Shown piece by piece: positions 6,586 through 14,126 of a stretch of DNA of 16,935 nt (the stretch's first letter is position 1; each line of letters opens with the position of its first letter). The position numbers were made by a program, and so were the translations under genes. This stretch comes from JAIVGV01 sp035295985. Lineage in GTDB: Bacteria; Acidobacteriota; Blastocatellia; Pyrinomonadales; Pyrinomonadaceae. The DNA is taken from NCBI GenBank assembly GCA_035295985.1, contig DATHBT010000176.1, positions 1 to 16,935 of the forward strand, in the 5' to 3' direction. The notes under the pieces are model-generated. The model did no database searches and had not been told where the DNA came from. It saw only the letters and a list, made by a program, of their open reading frames with translations.

Positions 6586-8462
6586 AACCCTCGCCGCGCT
6601 TTCCGACGAAGCCCCGGGCGCGCGCCTTCGCGCCGGCCCTCTTCGCACTCTCGCTCGCCCTCGCGCCCGCCGCGCGCGCGCAGCAGCCCGCGCGCGCCGA
6701 CACTGCTCGCGCCGAGGCAGCAGCGGACGCGCGCGGCAGCGGCACGATCACGGTGCGCGTCCTCGGCGAGGACAACCAGCCCGTCGCCAACGCCGTCGTC
6801 TCCGCCGTGCGGCTCGGCTCGTCGTCCAACGTCACGAACGACAACTCGGGCGCGACCACCGGCCGCTACGTCCTCTCGAACCTCGATCCGGGCGTATATC
6901 GCGTCTCGGTCTATGCGCCCGGCTTCGTGCCGGAGATCGATCCGAACGCCGCCCCCGGCGAGCGCAACCTGTTCCGGCCCGGCGACGCGGCCAGCTTTCG
7001 CCTCGTCAAGGGCGGCGTCCTCACGGGCCGCGTCACGGACGCCGAGGGCGAGCCGGCCGTCGGCGCGACCATCTCCGTCGTGCGCGTGCGCGACGCGGCG
7101 GGCCGCCCGCCGTCGCCCGACGACTTCGGCTACTTCGGCTCGCCCCAGCGCCGCGCCGACGACCGCGGCGTCTTCCGCATCTACGGCCTACAGTCCGGCT
7201 CTTACATCGTGCGCGCGGGCGGGCGCAGCTCGATGAGCTTCGGCAGCCGCCCCTCGGCCTACGACGGCGACGCCGCGACCTACTACCCCTCGGCCACGCG
7301 CGACGGCGCGGTCGAGGTGCAGGTGCAGGCCGGCCAGGAGGCGGCCGACATAGACATACGCCTCCGCGGAGAGCGCGGCCACACCGTCTCCGGCACGGTC
7401 GCGGGCGCGTTCGGCACGGGCGACTTCGGCGCGGCCGGCGCGGGCGTCTCGCTGCGGCGGCTCAACACGACCGAGACCGAGGGCTTCGCCTACGTCGTGG
7501 GCGCGGGCGACACGCGCTCTTTCGACATGGAGGGCATCGCCGACGGCGAGTACGAAATCGTCGCGACGAGCGGCGGCGACTCCGACAAGGGATCGGGCAC
7601 GGCCTCGGCGGTGCAGCGCGTGACGGTGCGCGGCGCTGACGTGACGGGCCTGCGCCTCTCGCTCGCGCCGCTCGCCACCGTCGCGGGCCGCGTCGCCGTC
7701 GAGCCGCTGGCCGCGGCCGACGCCGCACGCCCGGAGTGTAAAGACGCGCGCCCGCCCGCGTTGTACGAGATGCTGGTCGGTGCCACGCGCGACGCGGCGG
7801 CGGGCGAGTCGCCCTTCGGCTCGTCGGGCACGCCCGAGCGGGTGCCCGACGAGCGCGGCGAGTTCACGCTCCGCAACCTCACGCCCGGCCGCTACCGTCT
7901 GGGCCTGCGCCTCACGGACGACAGCCTCTACGCGCGCTCGATCACGCAGGCGGCCGGCGCGGGCGTCCCCGCGGGCGGGCAGGCCGCCCCGGCAAACGCG
8001 GCGCGAGCCGCCGCCGCGGCCGACATCGCGCGCAACGGCATCAGCGTCGGCGCGGGCGAACGGCTCGCGGGCGTCGTGGCCGTCGTCGCGCAGGGGGCGG
8101 CCGGCTTGCGCGGCCGGCTGGCCTCGGCCGACGACGACACGGAACGCCCCTCCGGCACGTGGCGCGTCCACCTCGTCCCAGCCGAAGCCGAGCGCGCCGA
8201 CGATGTGCTGCGCTACGCGGAGACGCTCGCGCTGCCCGACGGCTCTTTCGCCTTCCGCAACCTCGCCCCCGGCCGCTACCACTTCGTCGCGCGCCCGGTC
8301 GCGGAGGCGGAGCTGCGACCGCCCGCGCGCCAGCGTCGCGCCGCCTGGGAGGCCGCCTCGCGCGCGGAGCTGCGCCGCGAGGCCGAGGCCGCGAAGAACG
8401 CCGTTACACTAACACCCTGCCAGCGCGCCGAAGACTTCACGCTGCGCGTCAACGCCAAGTAG
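6582..8462 (+). CDS. Secreted protein of repeated CarboxypepD_reg-like domains (second of pair)
   Basis: A 626-aa exported paralogue of the preceding gene, starting in its stop codon (ATGA overlap), so the two are very probably translationally coupled. The signal peptide has a long basic lead (MKPSPRFPTKPRARAF), then a hydrophobic stretch ending near ARAQ (31-34). Beta-sandwich repeats are seen at about 54-140 (GTITVRVLGEDNQP), 144-262 (GGVLTGRVTDAEGEP), 267-362 (HTVSGTVAGAFG), 364-500 (ATVAGRVAVEPL) and 507-622. Conserved closing strands include GVFRIYGLQSGSY (196-208), GEFTLRNLTPGRY (426-438) and GSFAFRNLAPGRY (554-566). The segment YYPSATRDGAVEVQVQAG parallels FHPSTTDAAQARVVEVSSG in the first protein, supporting duplication of the whole architecture. 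Near the C-terminus a helical Arg/Glu/Ala-rich insert (about 580-606) and Cys613 stand out; Cys387 is the only other cysteine. The function is unknown. Confidence 0.85.
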   Translation: MKPSPRFPTKPRARAFAPALFALSLALAPAARAQQPARADTARAEAAADARGSGTITVRVLGEDNQPVANAVVSAVRLGSSSNVTNDNSGATTGRYVLSNLDPGVYRVSVYAPGFVPEIDPNAAPGERNLFRPGDAASFRLVKGGVLTGRVTDAEGEPAVGATISVVRVRDAAGRPPSPDDFGYFGSPQRRADDRGVFRIYGLQSGSYIVRAGGRSSMSFGSRPSAYDGDAATYYPSATRDGAVEVQVQAGQEAADIDIRLRGERGHTVSGTVAGAFGTGDFGAAGAGVSLRRLNTTETEGFAYVVGAGDTRSFDMEGIADGEYEIVATSGGDSDKGSGTASAVQRVTVRGADVTGLRLSLAPLATVAGRVAVEPLAAADAARPECKDARPPALYEMLVGATRDAAAGESPFGSSGTPERVPDERGEFTLRNLTPGRYRLGLRLTDDSLYARSITQAAGAGVPAGGQAAPANAARAAAAADIARNGISVGAGERLAGVVAVVAQGAAGLRGRLASADDDTERPSGTWRVHLVPAEAERADDVLRYAETLALPDGSFAFRNLAPGRYHFVARPVAEAELRPPARQRRAAWEAASRAELRREAEAAKNAVTLTPCQRAEDFTLRVNAK

Positions 8463-8469
8463 CGAGTCA

Positions 8470-8535
8470 GAAGGCGGAAGGAGGAGAGGCGTCGTCGCTC
8501 TGCTTGGAGCGCGCGTTTTTCGCCCTTCCGCCTTC
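8470..8535. repeat. 12-bp inverted repeat of GAAGGCG-type units
   Basis: GAAGGCGGAAGG (8470-8481) is matched by its perfect reverse complement at 8524-8535, 42 nt away. The left arm reads as 7-nt units (GAAGGCG, GAAGGAG, GAGAGGC), and the complement of the right arm likewise (GAAGGCG, GAAGGGC). Between the arms lies a small hairpin, CGCTC / GAGCG (8496-8511), followed after 4 nt by TTTTT (8516-8520). This could act as a weak terminator for the beta-sandwich gene pair that ends at 8462. No gene is seen in the 143-nt gap 8463-8605. Confidence 0.55.
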
Positions 8536-8605
8536 ACGCTTTCGCCCCGCCCCCGCGTGTGCTTAAATGGCCCCTCCCGAAATTTTCACGCGGACGACCA
8601 CAAAG

Positions 8606-9163
8606 ATGCCCCACGAGAACACGCTCGACGCGGCGCGCGCCGCGCTCGTCGTCATCGACATGCAGGAGAGCTTCCGCTCCGCCATCCCCGACTTCTCGGA
8701 CGTGGCCGCGCGCATCACCGTAGCAGTCACCGGCGCGCAACTTCTCAACCTCCCCGTCGTCGTCACCGAGCAGTACCCCAAAGGACTCGGCCGCACGGCC
8801 GCCGAAATTAGCGCCGCGCTCGCCCCCGGCTCCGAGCCAATCGAGAAGACGGCCTTCAGCTCCTGCGGCGCGCAGGAGTTCGTCTCACGCCTCGAACGGA
8901 CGGGCGCGCGCCAGATCGTCATCTGCGGCATCGAGGCCCACATCTGCGTCAACCAGACCACCCACGACCTGCTCGCACGCGGCTTCCAGGTGCACCTCCT
9001 GACCGACTGCATAACCTCGCGCGCCGCGCACAACCGCGACGCCGGCCTCGCCAAGATGCGGCGCAGCGGGGCCATCCCCTCCTCCGTCGAGACAGCCCTC
9101 TTCGAGCTGCTCCGCGACGCCCGCCACGAACAGTTCAAGGCCGTCCAGAAGTTAATCAAGTGA
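8606..9163 (+). CDS. Isochorismatase-family cysteine hydrolase
   Basis: A cytosolic hydrolase of about 185 aa in the isochorismatase/nicotinamidase superfamily, with the usual size for the single-domain YcaC-like members. The catalytic triad is visible: Asp18 in ALVVIDMQESF, Lys81 in PIEKTAFSSC, and Cys114 in GIEAHICVNQT, with GIE carrying the expected cis-peptide. Substrate is not predictable; proteins of this group are often annotated only as hydrolases or nicotinamidase-related amidases. I choose the ATG at 8606 (MPHENTLDAARAALVVID) because the family normally begins just before this strand. An in-frame ATG at 8567 would add 13 unconserved residues. Neither has a recognisable ribosome site. 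A weak promoter-like pair, TTTCGC (8540-8545) and TTAAAT (8563-8568) with a 17-nt spacer, would fit the shorter start. The stop codon touches the heptamer array before pcrA. Confidence 0.88.
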   Translation: MPHENTLDAARAALVVIDMQESFRSAIPDFSDVAARITVAVTGAQLLNLPVVVTEQYPKGLGRTAAEISAALAPGSEPIEKTAFSSCGAQEFVSRLERTGARQIVICGIEAHICVNQTTHDLLARGFQVHLLTDCITSRAAHNRDAGLAKMRRSGAIPSSVETALFELLRDARHEQFKAVQKLIK

Positions 9164-9234
9164 TGAGTGATGAGTGATGAGTTAAAAAACTTCATCACTC
9201 ATCACTCATCACTCATCACTCATCACTCATCACT
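9162..9234. repeat. Inverted heptamer arrays, 3x GATGAGT and 6x CATCACT
   Basis: Three exact tandem copies of GATGAGT (9162-9182) are followed by a 10-nt A-rich spacer and six exact tandem copies of CATCACT (9193-9234). The second unit is a circular permutation of the reverse complement of the first. The whole 21-nt left array can pair with the right one in three full-length registers shifted by 7 nt (9197-9217, 9204-9224, 9211-9231). The array begins inside the stop codon of the isochorismatase gene and ends 7 nt before the pcrA ATG, so it occupies essentially the whole intergenic gap and the entire proximal leader of pcrA. Exact tandem copies suggest recent expansion or slippage. Confidence 0.9.
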
Positions 9235-9241
9235 TTGAAAG

Positions 9242-11608
9242 ATGGATTTACTCTCAACATTAAACGAGCGGCAGCGCGAGGCGGTCACGACGGTCGATGG
9301 GCCGCTGCTGATCCTGGCCGGCGCGGGGTCGGGCAAGACGCGCGTCATCGTCCACCGCATCGCCTACCTCATCAGCGAGCGCGACGTTGCGCCCTACAAC
9401 ATCCTCGCCGTCACCTTCACGAACAAGGCCGCGGGCGAGATGCGCGAGCGGGTCGAGCGCCTGCTCGCGGGTGAGCGATTGCAGAGCGCGCCCCTCATCT
9501 CCACCTTCCACTCCCTGTGCGTCCGCATACTCCGCGCAAACATCGAGCGCCTGCAGGAGGGCTACACGCGCTCCTTCACCATCTACGATCAGGACGACTC
9601 GACGCGCGTCGTCAAGGCGGCCATCAAAGACCTCGGCTACGACAGCGAACGCCTCGGCCCGCGCTCAGTCCAGTCCGCCATCAGCCACGCCAAGAACAGC
9701 GGCCTCGACCACGAGTCTTACGCCGCCCGCGTCGAACACACTGACGAGAAGCGCGCCGCCATCGCACGCGTCTTCAAGCTCTACGAGGATCGGCTCGTCT
9801 CCAACAACGCCCTCGACTTCGACGACCTGCTCATCAAGACCGTCCGCCTGCTCCGCAAGGATCAGGAGGTGCGCCACCGCTACAACGACAAGTTCCGCTA
9901 CATCCTCGTCGACGAGTACCAGGACACGAACTCCTTGCAGTTCGCGCTGATCAGGTTCCTGACCGAAAAACAGCAGAACATCTGTGTGGTGGGTGACGAG
10001 AGCCAATCGATCTACCGCTGGCGTGGCGCTGACATCTCGAACATCCTGGGCTTCGAGGAACAGTACCCGGACGCGAAGGTCATCAAGCTCGAACAGAACT
10101 ACCGCTCGACGCAGACGATCCTCGACGTGGCCGACGCCGTCATCAAGCGCAACACCGAGCGCCGCGAGAAGACGCTCTGGACGGCCAACCCCGCGGGCGC
10201 GCGCGTGCGCTACTACCAGGCGCTCGACGCCGACTCGGAGGCGCGCTTCGTCGCCGCAAAGATCGCCGAGCACCGCGCCGAAGACCCGAACGTCCGCGCC
10301 GCCGTCCTCTACCGCACGAACGCGCAGTCGCGCGTCTTCGAGGAGGCGATGCGCCGCGCGATGATCCCATACAACATCGTCGGCGGCTTCTCCTTCTACG
10401 AGCGCGCAGAGGTGCGCGACATCATCTCGTATTTAAAACTCGCGCTGAACCCGCACGACTCGATTGCGATGATGCGCGTCATCAACACGCCGCCGCGAGG
10501 GCTCGGCAAGCAGACGCTGGACGAGCTTGATCGGCGCGCGAAGGACTTCGGCGTCTCCCACTGGGAGGCCATCTCGATCATCAACGACCCCGCGCAGCAG
10601 ACCGTCGGCTTCAGCCCGCGCGCGCTCAACTCGCTCCGCAACTTCCAGAAGATCGTGACCGACCTCATCACGGTCGCGCAGAAAGCACCAGCCTCCGAGA
10701 TCGTCAAGGCCGCGATCCTCGATTCGGGCTACGCCGATTATTTGAAGGCTGAAAACTCCGAAGAGGCCGAGGGGCGTCTTGAAAACTTGCAGGAGTTGGT
10801 CAACGCGGCGGTCGATTACGACAAGGAGGAGGGCGGCGGCCTGCGCGACTTCATCGACTCGGCCGCGCTCACCTCGGACGCCGACCAGTACCAGCGCGAC
10901 GCGCCCGTCACGCTGATGACGATGCACTCGGCCAAGGGATTAGAATTCCCCGTCGTCTTCATCGTCGGCTTGGAGGACGGACTCTTTCCCCATTCGCGCG
11001 CCGCGGCCGACCCGGCGGAACTCGAAGAGGAGCGCCGCCTCTGCTACGTCGCCGTCACGCGCGCCGAGCAATTCCTCTATGTTACGCACGCGATGAAGCG
11101 GCGCGTCTATGGCGAAGAACTCGTGTCAGAGCCGTCGCAGTTCTTAAACGAGATGCCGCTCGAACTCCTCGAAGACGTTTCGCGCGGCCCCTCCTGGCTC
11201 TCCTTCGCGCGAGGCTCCTCGCGCACGGAAAGCCTCGCGGCGGCGCGGGCGCTTCGCGGCGAGCCGCGCGAGAGTCGCGGCTACGACGGAAAGACCTACA
11301 ACAGCGTGGACTCCATCGCCGAGTTCTTTCGCCAGCGCGGCCAGCAACTCGGCTCGCGCCCGACGCCTCAGCCGCAGCAGCCCGCGGTCAAGCGGCGCGC
11401 CGACGGCCCGCCCTCGCCGAAGTCCGCAGGCCAATCCTCCTCCGGCGGCGGCTTCGTGCCCGGCACGCACGTCCGCCACCCGAAGTACGGCCGCGGCCTC
11501 GTCCTGCGGCGCGAGGGCACGGGCGACGCCGCTAAGCTGACCGTCAGCTTCCCCGGCTTCGGCCAGAAGAAGCTCATCGAGAAATACGCGGGGCTGGAAA
11601 AAGCATGA
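9242..11608 (+). CDS. pcrA: ATP-dependent DNA helicase PcrA/UvrD
   Basis: A superfamily 1A 3'-5' DNA helicase of 788 aa, acting in nucleotide excision repair, replication-fork processing and removal of RecA or RNA polymerase from DNA. The motif series is complete: Q motif LNERQREAV (7-15), Walker A AGAGSGKT (26-33), TFTNKAAGEM (58-67), Walker B VDEYQDTN (223-230), GDESQSIYRWRGA (251-263), QNYRST (about 285), MHSAKGLEF (561-569) and VAVTRAEQ (604-611). After a disordered Pro/Ser-rich linker (about 705-735), the C-terminal 50 residues (VPGTHVRHPKYGRGLVLRRE onward) form the Tudor-like domain of PcrA that contacts RNA polymerase. Length is slightly above typical PcrA. Only a weak GAAAG precedes the ATG, and the leader is the heptamer hairpin array, so translation may depend on its folding. 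No LexA-type box is evident. It converges with the M64 gene 34 bp away, with no terminator visible between them. Confidence 0.96.
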   Translation: MDLLSTLNERQREAVTTVDGPLLILAGAGSGKTRVIVHRIAYLISERDVAPYNILAVTFTNKAAGEMRERVERLLAGERLQSAPLISTFHSLCVRILRANIERLQEGYTRSFTIYDQDDSTRVVKAAIKDLGYDSERLGPRSVQSAISHAKNSGLDHESYAARVEHTDEKRAAIARVFKLYEDRLVSNNALDFDDLLIKTVRLLRKDQEVRHRYNDKFRYILVDEYQDTNSLQFALIRFLTEKQQNICVVGDESQSIYRWRGADISNILGFEEQYPDAKVIKLEQNYRSTQTILDVADAVIKRNTERREKTLWTANPAGARVRYYQALDADSEARFVAAKIAEHRAEDPNVRAAVLYRTNAQSRVFEEAMRRAMIPYNIVGGFSFYERAEVRDIISYLKLALNPHDSIAMMRVINTPPRGLGKQTLDELDRRAKDFGVSHWEAISIINDPAQQTVGFSPRALNSLRNFQKIVTDLITVAQKAPASEIVKAAILDSGYADYLKAENSEEAEGRLENLQELVNAAVDYDKEEGGGLRDFIDSAALTSDADQYQRDAPVTLMTMHSAKGLEFPVVFIVGLEDGLFPHSRAAADPAELEEERRLCYVAVTRAEQFLYVTHAMKRRVYGEELVSEPSQFLNEMPLELLEDVSRGPSWLSFARGSSRTESLAAARALRGEPRESRGYDGKTYNSVDSIAEFFRQRGQQLGSRPTPQPQQPAVKRRADGPPSPKSAGQSSSGGGFVPGTHVRHPKYGRGLVLRREGTGDAAKLTVSFPGFGQKKLIEKYAGLEKA

Positions 11609-11642
11609 AAGCAGTTATCTTCCCATTCGGTTAATTCGGGCG

Positions 11643-13061
11643 TTACCTGCGCGCGTAGAGATCGACGACGCGCTCGATTGCGCGGCGGCAGACGCGGCAG
11701 AAGCGGTCGGTGCGGGTGAACATGATGCAGTCGAGTTCGGGGCGGTAGTAGCCGCGCGCCTCGTAGTTCGCACCCTCGAACGCGCCGACGCGGTCGCGGT
11801 ATTTCTCGGCGGCGAACATGCGCGCCTCGTGCCCCAACTCCTCGCGGAAGAGCGCGTCCATCTCGCGCTCGGGCCGTCTTTCGGCGCGAATCCGTCTCCG
11901 CCTCCCCTGAATCTCCATCGAATACTTCTCGAACGCCTCCTTGCCCCACGGCGTAGGCAGCGGCGTGTCGGGCAGCACCAAATCCTTCCACTTGAGGCGC
12001 GCCGGGTCGAGCAGCGCCGTCACGTTCGGCTCCCAAGGCTCGACGCGGTCGGCGGGCGCGGGCGCGTAGGCCACAGAGGAGGTGTAGTACTCGTCCGCGA
12101 GCGCGGCGAAGTGGTGGCCGAACTCGTGTACGAAGACGTAGTCGGCCCAGCCGCTCCCCACGGCGACCGTGCCGTAGAGGTTGTGTATGCCGCCGCCGCC
12201 GTAGGTCTCGTTGTTGACCAGTATCTCGACGAACTCGTAAGGGGCGTGCTGCGCCGCGCGGCGGAAGGCGCGGTTGTCGTACGTCAAAACATAACGCTCC
12301 GAGCCGAAGGCGTCGTAAGAAGTGCCCAGGGGCGAATCGCGGTGGACGCCGTTCGAGGGGCGCGAGACGCCGGACTCAAGGGCGGGGGGGGCGAGCGCCC
12401 AGACGTTGAAGTCGCGCCGCCGCTCGCGGAACGGCGAGACGCGGAACAGCGTCTCCGTGAAACGGCGCGCGTCGCGGACGAACTTCGGCATCTCGGCGGC
12501 CTTGTAGCCGTCGCCCAGGATCAGGAAGTCAACTTTTGTTGCCGGATCGCCGCTCTGCTGGATGGGGACGACGCGGCCGGGCGCGCGCCGGCGCGAGCGG
12601 TCGATGAAGATGTCTTTCGGATCGACGTTCGTCGTCCAGATTTCCTTAAAACTGTTCTGCGCGTCGCGCTTCGATAAGACGATCTTCGCGGGCACGGCCG
12701 GCTCCGGGAAGCGCAGGGATTCGTGGAAGGTCCTGAAAATCTGTTTGGCCTCGTCGGTCGTCTCCCACTCGCCGTAGATCGAGGCGAAGCCGCGCGAATA
12801 GAGCGTGCGGTTGGTCGCCGCGTCCCTCACCTCGAAAAGGTACTTGCCGAGGTTCGAGTCGTCCACGGCGCGCGCAGGGTTTCCGGGCCACGGCAGGGGT
12901 TCGACGTACACCTTATCGACGCTGAAGAACTCGCGCGCGGCGTCGCCCGTGTGGAAGTAGTCGAGCCGCATCGTGCGCGGCGTGGCTGCGGAAGCGGTTA
13001 GCGAGAATACGAACAGAAGCAGCGCGAAGGCGAGCGCGGGCGAGAACTTTTTCGTCGTCAT
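11643..13061 (-). CDS. Exported M64-family (IgA peptidase-like) zinc metallopeptidase
   Basis: A secreted metallopeptidase of 472 aa from the ATG ending at 13061. A signal peptide is obvious (MTTKKFSPALAFALLLFVFSLTASA, 1-25). Residues about 28-150 match the M64 N-terminal beta domain (DYFHTGDAAREFFSVDKVY), and the catalytic domain follows from VDFLILGDGYKAAEM (177-191). The zinc motif is HEFGHHFAALADEYY (312-326), with H312, E313, H316 and the downstream Asp-Glu that characterises the family. Cysteines at 445, 455 and 458 near the C-terminus could form a disulphide or bind metal. The longer in-frame reading up to 13184 lacks sense as a secreted protein and runs through the promoter region. 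No ribosome site precedes the chosen ATG, but a -10-like TACAAT lies 6 nt upstream, so a leaderless message is possible. A run of eight G on the plus strand (12384-12391) falls in codons near residues 224-227. The family was named for an IgA protease; the substrate here is unknown. Confidence 0.9.
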   Translation of the reverse strand: MTTKKFSPALAFALLLFVFSLTASAATPRTMRLDYFHTGDAAREFFSVDKVYVEPLPWPGNPARAVDDSNLGKYLFEVRDAATNRTLYSRGFASIYGEWETTDEAKQIFRTFHESLRFPEPAVPAKIVLSKRDAQNSFKEIWTTNVDPKDIFIDRSRRRAPGRVVPIQQSGDPATKVDFLILGDGYKAAEMPKFVRDARRFTETLFRVSPFRERRRDFNVWALAPPALESGVSRPSNGVHRDSPLGTSYDAFGSERYVLTYDNRAFRRAAQHAPYEFVEILVNNETYGGGGIHNLYGTVAVGSGWADYVFVHEFGHHFAALADEYYTSSVAYAPAPADRVEPWEPNVTALLDPARLKWKDLVLPDTPLPTPWGKEAFEKYSMEIQGRRRRIRAERRPEREMDALFREELGHEARMFAAEKYRDRVGAFEGANYEARGYYRPELDCIMFTRTDRFCRVCRRAIERVVDLYARR

Positions 13062-13067
13062 GCGCGG

Positions 13068-13096
13068 ATTGTAGCAGCGGCCGGGGCGCGCGGGAA
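13068..13096 (-). promoter_or_regulatory. Promoter of the M64 gene, possibly leaderless
   Basis: On the minus strand, TTCCCG (13096-13091) and TACAAT (13073-13068) are spaced by 17 nt. Transcription would start about 7 nt further on, at or next to the A of the ATG at 13061. The absence of any Shine-Dalgarno sequence fits this. The -35 element is poor. Confidence 0.4.
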
Positions 13097-13134
13097 AAAT
13101 TATCGCGACGCGCGAAAAAAGGTGGAGCGCGAGG

Positions 13135-13140
13135 TATAGT
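13135..13140 (+). promoter_or_regulatory. Possible -10 element of the sigma-factor gene
   Basis: TATAGT, about 50 nt before the sigma-factor start, is the only good -10 match in the divergent 128-bp gap. No convincing -35 hexamer lies 16-18 nt upstream, so it may be an extended or alternative-sigma promoter, or chance. Confidence 0.3.
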
Positions 13141-13168
13141 CCGCCTCGCAAGTCGGCTCTTATCTCAC

Positions 13169-13175
13169 GGGAGGT
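13169..13175 (+). promoter_or_regulatory. Ribosome binding site of the sigma-factor gene
   Basis: GGGAGGT lies 11 nt before a TTG at 13187 and 14 nt before the ATG at 13190. The two possible starts are adjacent codons, so they change the protein by only one residue. I use the ATG. Confidence 0.55.
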
Positions 13176-13189
13176 CGCTGTCATATTTG

Positions 13190-14077
13190 ATGAGCAGGGC
13201 GGGCGCGCTCGTTCGGAAGGCAGCGGACAAAGGTGCGACTCTGGCCGAGAGGCACGAGGCGTTCGAGGCGTTGGTGCGCCTCTTCCAGGACATGGCCGTC
13301 GCGCGCGCCTACGCCGCGCTCGGAGATTTTCATCTCGCCGAGGACGCCGCGCAGGAGGCTTTCGTTACCGCGTGGCGCAAGCTCGCGCAACTGCGCGAGC
13401 CTGACGCCTTCCCCGGCTGGCTCGGCCGCATCGTGCGGACTGAGTGCAACCGCCTCACGCGCGGCAAACGAGTCCGCACAGCAACTCTTGATGCCGACGC
13501 GCCCGAACCCGTCTCGCGCGGGGCGGCCTTGCAGAGCGTCGTCGAGGCGGAGGAGTTGAAGAGGTCTGTGGCCGAGGCCGTCCGCCGGCTGCCGCCGGCC
13601 GAGCGCGTCGTGACTACGCTCTTTTACTTCGACAACCGCTCGCACAGAGAGATCGCGCAGTTCCTACGTGTGCCGCAGACGACCGTTGCCAAGCGGCTGC
13701 ACACGGCGCGCCAACGTCTCAAAGGTCTCGGCGCGGCGAGGCTCAGGGGCGAGTTCGAGAGCAAGCGGCCCTCGCGCGACATGTCATTCGCGGACAAAGT
13801 TCGGCGCGGCATCTTCGACGACTACCTCGGCCGCTACCGCTTCGAGGCGCGCCCCGATCTAGAAGTCGTCATCACGCGCGAGGGCGACCGACTCTACGGC
13901 GAAGCCGCCGGCCAGAGGAACGAACTGTTCGCTCGCCGCACGGATTCGGAGCGTGAGTTGCGCACGCGAGAGTTCGACGGCCGCGGCGAGTTCCTGAGGG
14001 ACGCGCGGGGGCGCGTGACCCACTTCGTCTATTACGAGTTCGGCCGCGAGATGGGGCGGGCCAAAAAGATCAGTTGA
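13190..14077 (+). CDS. ECF-like sigma factor with C-terminal DUF3471-like domain
   Basis: A 295-aa protein, clearly longer than a plain ECF sigma factor (about 180-200 aa). Region 2 spans about 26-92 (LVRLFQDMAVARAYAALG, AEDAAQEAFVTAWRKL, FPGWLGRIVRTECNRLTRG). Region 4 spans about 124-178 (LKRSVAEAVRRLPPAERVV, HREIAQFLRVPQTTVAKRLH), including the helix-turn-helix. After a linker, residues about 209-293 (FDDYLGRYRFEARPDLEVVI, EGDRLYGEAAGQ, EFLRDARGRVTHFVYYEFG) have the strand and glycine pattern of DUF3471, a small beta module usually seen at the C-terminus of serine beta-lactamase-like hydrolases. No separate anti-sigma gene is adjacent. By analogy with ECF groups that carry fused C-terminal domains (such as the SnoaL-like extension of ECF41), the extra module may control sigma activity; that is inference. 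A DoxX-like gene starts 49 nt downstream on the same strand. Confidence 0.85.
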   Translation: MSRAGALVRKAADKGATLAERHEAFEALVRLFQDMAVARAYAALGDFHLAEDAAQEAFVTAWRKLAQLREPDAFPGWLGRIVRTECNRLTRGKRVRTATLDADAPEPVSRGAALQSVVEAEELKRSVAEAVRRLPPAERVVTTLFYFDNRSHREIAQFLRVPQTTVAKRLHTARQRLKGLGAARLRGEFESKRPSRDMSFADKVRRGIFDDYLGRYRFEARPDLEVVITREGDRLYGEAAGQRNELFARRTDSERELRTREFDGRGEFLRDARGRVTHFVYYEFGREMGRAKKIS

Positions 14078-14126
14078 CGCGCGGCAGGCGAGGCTAAACA
14101 GAGCGCGTCCTCAAAGGAGGCGGGAG

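Noticed and set aside
4876..6648. Long minus-strand open frame opposite the first beta-sandwich gene
   Set aside because: Arg/Ala/His-rich low-complexity translation with no motif. The plus-strand frame has a signal peptide and clear domain repeats.
7188..8282. Minus-strand open frame opposite the second beta-sandwich gene
   Set aside because: The same shadow effect of high GC; no start signal or domain.
9162..9234. CRISPR-like array
   Set aside because: The units are 7 nt, perfectly contiguous and without spacers, so this is a short tandem repeat rather than a CRISPR.
11609..11642. Terminator between the convergent pcrA and M64 genes
   Set aside because: The 34-bp gap has no stem-loop followed by a T-run on either strand.
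12994..13184. N-terminal extension of the M64 protein to 13184
   Set aside because: It would bury the signal peptide after about 40 residues and overlap the promoter region of both divergent genes.
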